A DNA stretch of 12,973 nucleotides from CAZQKW01 sp964594075 (GTDB taxonomy: Bacteria; Desulfobacterota; WTBG01; CAIYCZ01), in contig CAZQKW010000077.1 in the NCBI GenBank assembly GCA_964594075.1, forward strand, positions 1 through 12,973. The letters run 5' to 3'. The translations under genes were made by a program, and so were the position numbers. The stretch's first letter is position 1. Each line of letters opens with the position of its first letter. The notes beneath the pieces were generated by a model. It worked only from the letters and a program-made list of their open reading frames with translations, was not told the origin of the DNA and made no database searches. This document shows positions 6,933-12,973 of the stretch, piece by piece.

Positions 6933-8147
6933 TTATTGATTTAATTCCCCTACTCTATTCAGCTTTAGCAGATAAATATCGTCGTCATATACCGCGATCG
7001 CATCATCGGAATGGGTATAGCCGGCGACAATAAATCCCCCATCAACAGTTTGCTGAACTTCATATGCCTGGTCTTCGCCTGACGCACCAAAGGTTCTTTC
7101 CCATCTGATGCTGCCGTCCTCATCATTAAGACGTGCCAGATACATGTCGGTTGATCCACCCGCACCGATAAAACCGGCACATATGTAACTGCCGTCTTTA
7201 TTTTGATGAACTGATAATGCTTCATCATCTTGCGTGCCGCCAATCGTCTTATCCCACATCTGCTCGCCATTTTCATCCAGCTTAAGTATGTATATGTCAG
7301 TGCCGCCGGCGCCGAAGGATTTAGTAAAACCGGCAACAATATAGCCGCCGTCCGCAGTCTGCTGAACGGAATTCGCCATGTCACTTTCGGCGCCACCGAA
7401 GGTCTTGTCCCACATCCGCTCGCCATTTGCATTAAGCTTGAGGATATACACATCATCGTTGCCAGCTCCTGTTGATTCCGTAGAACCTACAACAATATAG
7501 CCGCCGTCCGCAGTCTGCTGAATTGACTTCGCCATGTCACTTTCGGCGCCACCGAAGGTCTTGTCCCACATCCGCTCGCCATTGCCATCAAGCTTAAGAA
7601 TATACACATCATAGTCGTAAACTCCCGTTGCTTCGGTAAAACCGGCAACAATATAGCCGCCGTCCGCAGTCTGCTGAATTGACCACGAATCGTCGCTGTG
7701 ATTTCCTCCGTAAACTTTTTCCCAGTTTTTATTTCCATTTCGGTCCAGCTTAATTATATAAATTTCATTAGAACCTGTACTGAATGAACTTGAGCGCCCC
7801 GCTACTACACACCCCCCATCCGGTGTCATTGCAATACACCGCGGTATATCCGTTAATTCGCCGCCGAATGTTTTCTCCCAGACTTTATTTCCCCGTTCAT
7901 CAAGCCTAATGACATAATAATCATAGCCGCCCGCACCAAAAGAGCTGGTCTGCGCAGCAACGAAGTAGCCCTTGTCAGCAGCCTGCTTTATTGAATACGC
8001 CCGGTCACGGCTACCTCCCCCATAGGTCTTCTCCCAGGTTATCAACGGCTGTTTTTTTTTGCAGGAAGAAATAAAAACCACGGCGCATAGTATGACCAGA
8101 ATCAAAAATGCCGGTGTTTTAATAAAATTAAGAGTAAACTTTACCAT
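6933..8147 (-). CDS. Lipoprotein with seven ~52-residue propeller-like repeats
   Basis: A 404-residue protein with a lipoprotein signal (hydrophobic LILVILCAVVF, lipobox ISSC, Cys29), then seven tandem repeats from about residue 37 to the end. Each unit follows W(D/E)KT-FGG..D.A.S-QQTADGGYIVAG-T.S.GAG..D-YILKLD.NG. The four-strand pattern per ~52 residues suggests a beta-propeller, with seven units giving a closed seven-bladed ring. Similar repeats are common in secreted or surface proteins of environmental bacteria and usually remain functionally unassigned. Many Asp/Gly turns could bind Ca2+, but this is not demonstrable here. Units 3-5 are nearly identical at the DNA level. The ribosome-binding site AAGGAGG lies 7 nt before the ATG in an AT-rich upstream region. 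It is the first gene of the leftward cluster. Confidence 0.85.
   Translation of the reverse strand: MVKFTLNFIKTPAFLILVILCAVVFISSCKKKQPLITWEKTYGGGSRDRAYSIKQAADKGYFVAAQTSSFGAGGYDYYVIRLDERGNKVWEKTFGGELTDIPRCIAMTPDGGCVVAGRSSSFSTGSNEIYIIKLDRNGNKNWEKVYGGNHSDDSWSIQQTADGGYIVAGFTEATGVYDYDVYILKLDGNGERMWDKTFGGAESDMAKSIQQTADGGYIVVGSTESTGAGNDDVYILKLNANGERMWDKTFGGAESDMANSVQQTADGGYIVAGFTKSFGAGGTDIYILKLDENGEQMWDKTIGGTQDDEALSVHQNKDGSYICAGFIGAGGSTDMYLARLNDEDGSIRWERTFGASGEDQAYEVQQTVDGGFIVAGYTHSDDAIAVYDDDIYLLKLNRVGELNQ
7335..7678 (-). repeat. Tandem 156-bp DNA repeats inside the propeller lipoprotein gene
   Basis: A 32-nt string beginning AACAATATAGCCGCC (as read on the + strand) recurs exactly at 7335-7366, 7491-7522 and 7647-7678. 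A 56-nt string is identical at 7372-7427 and 7528-7583. All copies are offset by exactly 156 bp, that is 52 codons, so the reading frame is kept. This shows recent duplication or homogenisation of whole repeat units 3 to 5, while units 1, 2, 6 and 7 have diverged. Confidence 0.9.
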
Positions 8148-8219
8148 TTTTTCCTCCTTTTTTAATAAGCTTTATCAATATGATACTTAATGAAATTAAA
8201 CATAAACTTTATTAATTAA

Positions 8220-8259
8220 AAAAACCGCCCGCAGGTTGAATTACCCGCGTGCGGTTTTT
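8220..8259. terminator. Bidirectional terminator-like hairpin
   Basis: The arms AAAAACCGCcCGCaGG (8220-8235) and CCcGCGtGCGGTTTTT (8244-8259) pair with two mismatches around an 8-nt loop. T-runs follow the stem on both strands: TTTTT on the +, and at least seven T on the -. No + strand gene ends nearby. The more useful role would be on the - strand, stopping read-through from the right just before the upstream region of the 6933-8147 gene. Confidence 0.5.
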
Positions 8260-8503
8260 ATACTTATAAAACGGCTTAAAGCATTGATGATGATCAGCCA
8301 GCCCACCCCCATCATTTTAGCCCCCTTGGTTTTAATGCCTACGCGTGTGCGCTGGCACTATATTATATTCTTCTATTCTAAATTATAAAAATTTGCAAAC
8401 CATTTTCAAGAATTAATTATTCCTCTCAGACAGCAATTTTTAAAAGCTTATCAATACTCAGTGGCCTCAGCATTTCATTGACACGCTCTTAATTTTTTCA
8501 TAT

Positions 8504-8537
8504 CCTACCCCTGTCAGTTTATAAATTCAGGGTTAGG
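8504..8537. repeat. Imperfect inverted repeat
   Basis: CCTAcCCCTG (8504-8513) pairs with CAGGGtTAGG (8528-8537), nine of ten positions, around a 14-nt AT-rich loop. No T-run follows, so it is not called a terminator. It may be a degenerate palindromic element. Confidence 0.4.
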
Positions 8538-8550
8538 AGCGCAGTCCCAT

Positions 8551-8564
8551 GTTCACACCTGAAC
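8551..8564. repeat. Short dyad GTTCA-CACC-TGAAC
   Basis: A perfect 5-bp inverted repeat with a 4-bp centre, about 245 bp upstream of the secreted-protein start at 8807. It could be a protein-binding dyad or chance; the length is too short to decide. Confidence 0.25.
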
Positions 8565-8695
8565 CAACTTCTGCCTTAACATTTTTGCCCAAATCGAATT
8601 CCCCTTTCATCCCCGTTGATAATGGTGAAAACAGGGGGCAAAAGCAATTTATCAGTTGAAAGCCTATATAGGAACACTATCAGTCTGTTGTAAAC

Positions 8696-8723
8696 GTGTC
8701 ATTTTGAACGCAGTGAAGAATCT
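8696..8723 (+). repeat. Interspersed-repeat-like motif (variant of 'GTCATTCTGAGCG..GCGAAGAATCT')
   Basis: The core ATTTTGAACGCAGTGAAGAA (8701-8720), preceded by GTGTC and followed by TCT, closely resembles a short repeat that I recall as scattered through intergenic regions of many unrelated environmental bacteria. Only one, apparently degenerate copy is present, so the identification rests on remembered similarity. Confidence 0.4.
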
Positions 8724-8806
8724 TAATGTTGCTCTTGAAATGATATTTTTCCTATGCTCTGCGATTAATTATTGGCCTCATTTAAAACTCGAACAGGGGG
8801 TAGCGT

Positions 8807-9586
8807 ATGAAAACAAGAAAAAAGTATAGGTTAGTTAGCTGGTGTTTGTGTCTCATGATCGTTGGCATGCTATTGCCGACCTTAGCATTATCGCAAACCG
8901 AACCGTGCAGCGTTGAGGTCATCGCAACCTGCGACGGTAGCACTAATTGCAGCGGCATTTTATCCGGGGGGACAGACATAAAAAATACTGGAACCGCAGC
9001 GATAACCTGTCAGGTGGTTGTCACTTCAGGCTCTGGTGCGGTAGGTGAAGAAATAACGTTATTGCCACAGCAGCAGAGCGGTTCGGGACTTTGGATGGCT
9101 GTGCCCATAGGCGATATCCCGTTCTGGGAGTTTCACCCCATTACCGAATCCGGAATAAGTAAGGCAGACTGTTATGTGACAGATAATCCGGCAATAACCT
9201 GCTCGGACTTTAAAGAGTGGGAATGTTCTGCGACCTGCGACATAACGCCTGTTGCGGTTGACATTAAGATAAACTCTATCAGTTTGAAAAGAAAAGGGCT
9301 TTTGCCGGTCGTGGTTATGGGCGCTAATGATTTTGATGTTACGACTGTTGACCCTGCCACTATTCGTCTGTGGCGAGATGGTGTGCGAAGCATGGTTGCG
9401 CCGCTCCGCTGGAATAATAATAAGAATAATCTATGGCTGAAGTTTGATAAAGCCGAGGTGGTGGACACATTGCGACTGGGAACTTTTGCCGGGCAGGAAG
9501 TCCGATTGATAATAACCGGCAGACTCACTTATGAATTCGGCAGAATGCCTTTTATGGGCACGGTGGTTACAACGGTGGTGCAATAG
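8807..9586 (+). CDS. Secreted cysteine-rich protein of unknown function
   Basis: A 259-residue protein with a clear Sec signal peptide (MKTRKKYR, hydrophobic core to ~28, likely cut near ALS|Q). The mature N-terminal half (30-147) is Thr/Ser/Gly-rich with eight cysteines (34, 42, 48, 68, 122, 132, 140, 144), an even number that would allow four disulfides in the periplasm or outside. The C-terminal part (149-259) starts VDIKINSISLKRKGLLPVVV and continues with NDFDVTTVDPATIRL (174-188) and LWLKFDKAEVVDTL. This resembles an unnamed domain common in secreted proteins of environmental bacteria, usually seen as 'IDIKPGS..N.KSKGVIPVAILGT.DFDVTTVDP', though the PGS-PN part is shortened here. The start has GGGGGT at 8796-8801. 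It converges on the large lipoprotein gene with a 33-bp gap. No enzymatic motif is visible. Confidence 0.75.
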   Translation: MKTRKKYRLVSWCLCLMIVGMLLPTLALSQTEPCSVEVIATCDGSTNCSGILSGGTDIKNTGTAAITCQVVVTSGSGAVGEEITLLPQQQSGSGLWMAVPIGDIPFWEFHPITESGISKADCYVTDNPAITCSDFKEWECSATCDITPVAVDIKINSISLKRKGLLPVVVMGANDFDVTTVDPATIRLWRDGVRSMVAPLRWNNNKNNLWLKFDKAEVVDTLRLGTFAGQEVRLIITGRLTYEFGRMPFMGTVVTTVVQ

Positions 9587-9619
9587 TCAGAAAAAAACGT
9601 GGCCCCGTGTTATTCTTCT

Positions 9620-12600
9620 TTATTCGAAGGCGTTGAGATAAACGGTTTGTGACAACTCGCCAAACTTCTCCAGTCCCTTGAGCTTTAGCCCAAACTCTAT
9701 GGATTGGACCACGACCTGAATGCTATCCAGTGTCGCCGAAAAAGCGTGCACCGCGTCAGCGGCATCCTGAAGCGGATAATAAACTGAGGCAGCAATATCC
9801 AAGTATTCGCCAAGCGGTTGAAGGATGCTCTGCAAGGCGGCCAGGCCATCTGCCCACAGTTGTATGTCGCGCTGTTTTTCCAGCGCACCCCACGCGACAT
9901 CCTGGGCGTCTCCGATAGCCGACCGGAAATTACGAAACAGGGTGTTATAGACCAGGCTGCGCCACTGCCAGCGGTCGAAGTCCTGCGCGTGAGTTGCTGC
10001 AATGGCCTGCACCCGAGTGAAACTCTGCGACAGTGCCGTCTGAAAATCATCCACAAAGCGATCGCGTAAGAAGATGTTATACACCGCGTATTTTATCAAT
10101 ACCGCGGTGACCTCGTCTATGTTGAGAGCCGAGACCCGCTTTCCGTTTTTCAGCTCGGGCACCGCCATCTTTGCAATTTCGCGGAAAAACCCCAGCACAA
10201 AATCCGAAAAGTTCTCGGGGACACCGCGTTGCTCAAGCTCATCGCTCCACTTGGCAAATATGCTGTCTATAGCCGTTAGTATTTGCTCCCGGCTGTAGGC
10301 AGAAAGCATTTGACCCGTGGCTTCTGCCCAGGTTTTTAGCCGTTCACTAAAATTCTCAAACTGCACCCCCCGCCACATCACCTGAACCAGATCTTTAAGC
10401 AACGGTTTAAGAGCCCTTTCCACGGCATTTTCCATAGGCAATCGTGTAAAAACATCCTGCACTGTTTTTTCGGAAACGGAATCAATGGCACTGTCTATGA
10501 AAAGCTGCAGGCTCAGCTTTTGGGCTGCGCCCCAGATCAGATCCAGGTTGTGCTCTTCGCTGTCATCGGAAAACTCCCAGTCATGATAGAGCTCAACACC
10601 GGTATCGATCATCGTGGCCACAGGATGCCCGGTCTCGATGCCAGTCGCGGCCATGATTTTCTGTTTCATCAGATAGACCAGTTCGTAGAAGAATTCATCC
10701 GTCAGGTAGTCAGTCAGTTGTTTGAGGAGCGCTTCTACACCACTGATTATTACTTCCGCCTGTCCCTCTGTTGCAAGATCAAGCGCCGCTCTGAAACCTG
10801 CAGCAGCCAGTGCCTCTTTCCAGCTCTGCTCGGTAGAACCCTGAAGGTTTCTTATCTCCTGCACCAGCCGGCCTATCTGCAGAATGATATTCTGAAAGTC
10901 TTCCACCGCCCGCTGGGCCTCGAGTTGACTGTATTCGTTCAGGTTCGCATAACCTCCCAGCACCAGTGTCAAATGCCTGAGCGCGGCTTGTTCGCGCCAG
11001 TTCATGCCGTCGCAGAGAATGCCTCCGCCGCTGCAATTATACAGCCAGTCGTTGATCTCGCCGACTATGCTCCGGTACGGTGATCCGGACAAGCGCCAGT
11101 CTTCAAGGTCGTGAAGCAGGCCGGCCAGCACTGCTTCATCTGCTGTCCGATCCGCGGTCTGCACGGTAAGCGTCAGGCTCGTCCCTTCCGGAGGCACCTC
11201 AAAGCTCAGCCGCGCGATCGCGCGAAGGTTTGAAAATCCCATCTTCAGCGAGCCGTAGTCGGTTACCAGCAGCACATAGCGCTGCGGCACAAGATCCGTG
11301 AACACAAGCGCGCCTGTTTCATCAGGATAAGCCTGATGATAGAGAGCGTCTGTCGCGCGGCCGGCACGCTCGACATACAGCCAGCCATATGCCTCGATAA
11401 AAGGATTTCCCTCTTCGTCAACAAGCTGAATTTCGGCGGTGGCAGTAGGATGGCTTGCCGGTTTCTGGTAAGAGGCTGAAAGTGACTGCCCGGGATTCTC
11501 CGGGTCTTTGACCGATATGGATATCTTATAGTCGTATTGGTCAAGAGCGCCGGGTATATCATCGCGGTCAATGACCGGAAACCAGCACATCATATACAAT
11601 GAATCCTTGAGCGGTGAGGTGGTGAGCGCCAGTTTCTCCCACAGCTTATCCGCGGTAAACGGCCATGTGAGTTTGGTCGCTTTTTTTTCGTCTGACCAGC
11701 GCAGCTCGCTGAGCCCTGAGCCTTCAATGCCGTACGCCGGGTTTCCCGTCTCGCCCGCGCGGGGATTTTTATCCGGCTGCCAGTAATACTGAATGTCGGG
11801 AGCCGTATGTTCGAACACCGCGTAATAAAGCTCAATGCCGTCAGCCTCAAGAAACTGTTCGACCGCAGAGCGCGTTGCAATACTGGCATCAATCGAGTAC
11901 CAGAAGGTCCCGTACACCGTTTGGGGGACAATGTCGGTCAGGATTACCGCCACCCTGCGGGCGTCGGGACGAAAGCCCAGGTAGTGGGTAAACAGCAGCG
12001 CATCATAAGCGCAGGTGGGATCCCACCAGTCGCCTTCGGTGTGCAGAACCGAATCGATTTTTTCCGGAATGAGGTCAATCTGCTCCGGGCCGCAGAAATC
12101 AAAGTATTGTGGCCCATCCGGTGTCTCGCCGAAATTTACCCCGGCAACTCGGAAATCAATATGCTCGGTTGCGAGTTGCTGCACAAAATGCTTTACTTCA
12201 CCCCGAACATCAGTTCCGTCATCGTCAAAAGACCCGGTGCGGTCAGCCAGAAAAACAATATCGAGCTTTTCAGAGCCGACTGAGCGTTCAAAAATGCCGA
12301 GATCGTAGGCTCGCCAGCCGGATTGTTCCTTGAGCGGAATGAACTGCTGCGCGACCACCGCGCCGTCGCTGATGCGCACCATGGATTCGGTGATTTCAAA
12401 ATCATCGTAACCGAGGCCCGTGACCGCTCTGCCGCTGCCGTCGGCAACACTCACCGCGCACCATTGTTGATAGTCATAGTGGTAATCATACTGTCCCTGC
12501 TCGCGCACCACAAAACGGCTCTGAAAAAAGGCGCGGTCAGGCCGTAAATCGCCCAAATTAAACTGTTTAGCGGCCGGAATCACAACCTGCTGATTAAATA

Positions 12601-12859
12601 TTGGTTTGCCCTGGACTGAAATGGTAAGCCGATGCTCGCCAGCCACAAGTTTAACCTGGAAGGCGCCGTCAGATTCAGAAACGGTCTCCACCGTACCGGA
12701 ATCAAACGCTACGGCAGCGCCGGCAACTTCCATACCGGCAGTATCAAGCACTCGCCCGCTTACCCTGACGTTATAAGGGAAAAATTTACAGGCCGAAAAT
12801 AAAAAAACGGTTAATAAACAGGTTAAAATGCATTTCTGAAGGTAAAAAGTTTTTGGCAT
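9620..12859 (-). CDS. Large lipoprotein with vWA domain and long helical C-terminal region
   Basis: A 1079-residue predicted lipoprotein. The N-terminus has a basic/hydrophobic signal and a slightly atypical lipobox FSAC (Cys24). Residues ~31-105 look like a carboxypeptidase-regulatory-like beta-sandwich (SGRVLDTAGMEVAGAAV, then SDGAFQVKLVAGEHRLTI). A von Willebrand factor A-type domain spans ~198-360 with an intact metal site: Asp206-x-Thr208-x-Ser210 in FLADRTGS, Thr282 in the WWDPTCAYDAL loop, and Asp309 in VAVILTDI. A second beta-sandwich-like segment lies at ~473-565 (AEIQLVDEEGNPF, then DETGALVFTDLVPQRYVLLV). Residues ~570-1079 are almost wholly predicted alpha-helix, rich in Leu/Ala/Glu/Gln, with no domain I recognise. 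The start ATG lacks a good ribosome-binding site (AGAG about 13 nt away), but the signal peptide begins immediately after it and no better in-frame start is seen. It is transcribed alone, divergent from nothing visible. Role: probably surface or periplasmic protein binding; partner unknown. Confidence 0.85.
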   Translation of the reverse strand: MPKTFYLQKCILTCLLTVFLFSACKFFPYNVRVSGRVLDTAGMEVAGAAVAFDSGTVETVSESDGAFQVKLVAGEHRLTISVQGKPIFNQQVVIPAAKQFNLGDLRPDRAFFQSRFVVREQGQYDYHYDYQQWCAVSVADGSGRAVTGLGYDDFEITESMVRISDGAVVAQQFIPLKEQSGWRAYDLGIFERSVGSEKLDIVFLADRTGSFDDDGTDVRGEVKHFVQQLATEHIDFRVAGVNFGETPDGPQYFDFCGPEQIDLIPEKIDSVLHTEGDWWDPTCAYDALLFTHYLGFRPDARRVAVILTDIVPQTVYGTFWYSIDASIATRSAVEQFLEADGIELYYAVFEHTAPDIQYYWQPDKNPRAGETGNPAYGIEGSGLSELRWSDEKKATKLTWPFTADKLWEKLALTTSPLKDSLYMMCWFPVIDRDDIPGALDQYDYKISISVKDPENPGQSLSASYQKPASHPTATAEIQLVDEEGNPFIEAYGWLYVERAGRATDALYHQAYPDETGALVFTDLVPQRYVLLVTDYGSLKMGFSNLRAIARLSFEVPPEGTSLTLTVQTADRTADEAVLAGLLHDLEDWRLSGSPYRSIVGEINDWLYNCSGGGILCDGMNWREQAALRHLTLVLGGYANLNEYSQLEAQRAVEDFQNIILQIGRLVQEIRNLQGSTEQSWKEALAAAGFRAALDLATEGQAEVIISGVEALLKQLTDYLTDEFFYELVYLMKQKIMAATGIETGHPVATMIDTGVELYHDWEFSDDSEEHNLDLIWGAAQKLSLQLFIDSAIDSVSEKTVQDVFTRLPMENAVERALKPLLKDLVQVMWRGVQFENFSERLKTWAEATGQMLSAYSREQILTAIDSIFAKWSDELEQRGVPENFSDFVLGFFREIAKMAVPELKNGKRVSALNIDEVTAVLIKYAVYNIFLRDRFVDDFQTALSQSFTRVQAIAATHAQDFDRWQWRSLVYNTLFRNFRSAIGDAQDVAWGALEKQRDIQLWADGLAALQSILQPLGEYLDIAASVYYPLQDAADAVHAFSATLDSIQVVVQSIEFGLKLKGLEKFGELSQTVYLNAFE

Positions 12860-12930
12860 GGTAAATCGGTCATCTCTGAGTATACATATTTCCTATCACG
12901 TTTCATAAAAAAAACAATTAAAGTGAATTA

Positions 12931-12949
12931 CCCCGCCTACAAGGCGGGG
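12931..12949. repeat. GC-rich hairpin CCCCGCC-TACAA-GGCGGGG
   Basis: A perfect 7-bp GC stem with a 5-nt loop stands in otherwise AT-rich DNA, about 72 bp upstream of the large lipoprotein start. It resembles REP-type or IS200/IS605-end hairpins more than a terminator, since the following + strand sequence is A-rich (ATCAAAAATTTT) and the - strand side has no T-run. The rest of 12860-12973 shows no gene. AGTATA at 12879-12884 gives TATACT on the - strand as a possible -10, but there is no matching -35. Confidence 0.6.
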
Positions 12950-12973
12950 CATCAAAAATTTTAAAACATCTTT

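Larger units (their letters stand above)
8260..8806. other. Gene-free stretch with imperfect palindromes
   Basis: No credible coding frame, tRNA or rRNA is visible in these ~550 bp. Composition is uneven, with AT-rich tracts around 8357-8395 and 8440-8503. The stretch contains several inverted repeats: GCCAGC (8297-8302) with GCTGGC (8351-8356), the hairpin at 8504-8537, a short dyad at 8551-8564, and TTTTGCCC (8583-8590) with GGGCAAAA (8636-8643). An interspersed-repeat-like motif follows at 8696-8723. The start region of the 8807 gene should hold a promoter, but no pair of hexamers is convincing. Confidence 0.6.

Noticed and set aside
7335..7678. Regular spaced repeats as a CRISPR-like array
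   Set aside because: The period is 156 bp and in frame, and the 'spacers' are also repeated codons of a propeller protein.
8148..8219. Promoter for the 6933-8147 gene on the - strand
   Set aside because: The region is very AT-rich and gives many poor -10/-35 matches; no pair is good enough to name.
9596..9611. Weak hairpin between the convergent ends of the secreted-protein and large-lipoprotein genes as a terminator
   Set aside because: The stem is only six pairs including two wobble pairs, and the tail TATTCTTCTTT is not a clean T-run.
10520..11083. A 187-codon + strand open frame inside the large lipoprotein gene
   Set aside because: It is antisense to a continuous 1079-codon frame with clear signal peptide and vWA motifs; it has no ribosome-binding support or recognisable product.

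Overview
The window reads as a piece of a diderm (Gram-negative-type) bacterial chromosome with moderate base composition. Evidence for two membranes is an AsmA-type envelope protein, three predicted lipoproteins and two other exported proteins. The GuaB/GuaA sequences and the secreted-protein repertoire (tandem 'DGGYIVAG' repeats, vWA lipoprotein) would fit Desulfobacterota or a related environmental lineage. That placement is an impression from sequence style, not a phylogeny.

Left part (1-5012, all + strand) is housekeeping: the 3' end of an AsmA/DUF748-like gene, a single-module Ppx/GppA phosphatase gene, guaB (IMP dehydrogenase) and guaA (GMP synthase). guaB appears to have its own promoter: a perfect TTGACA and a perfect TATAAT (15-bp spacer) overlap the ppx stop codon. 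Between guaB and guaA lies a perfect 15-bp inverted repeat flanked by short ATAAC direct repeats, just upstream of a guaA start that lacks a clear Shine-Dalgarno. GuaB and GuaA catalyse the two steps IMP -> XMP -> GMP; the Ppx/GppA neighbour suggests a loose link to polyphosphate or (p)ppGpp metabolism.

Middle part (5046-8147, all - strand) is a probable three-gene transcription unit read right to left: a 404-aa lipoprotein with seven ~52-residue propeller-like repeats, a 369-aa lipoprotein of unknown family, and a 221-aa HemG-like flavodoxin with an N-terminal signal/anchor that should place it outside the cytoplasm. The first two genes are 18 bp apart, with strong ribosome-binding sites throughout.

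A ~660-bp gene-free stretch (8148-8806) follows. It holds a terminator-like hairpin, several imperfect palindromes and a short interspersed-repeat-like motif. Then come a secreted 259-aa cysteine-rich protein on the + strand (8807-9586) and, convergent to it, a large 1079-aa lipoprotein gene on the - strand (9620-12859). The latter has a carboxypeptidase-regulatory-like domain, a vWA domain with an intact MIDAS and a ~500-residue helical C-terminal half of unknown type. A GC-rich hairpin sits in its upstream region at the window edge.

No RNA genes, CRISPR arrays, transposase genes or recognised defence systems were seen. The least explained content is the envelope/exported gene set from 5046 to 12859.
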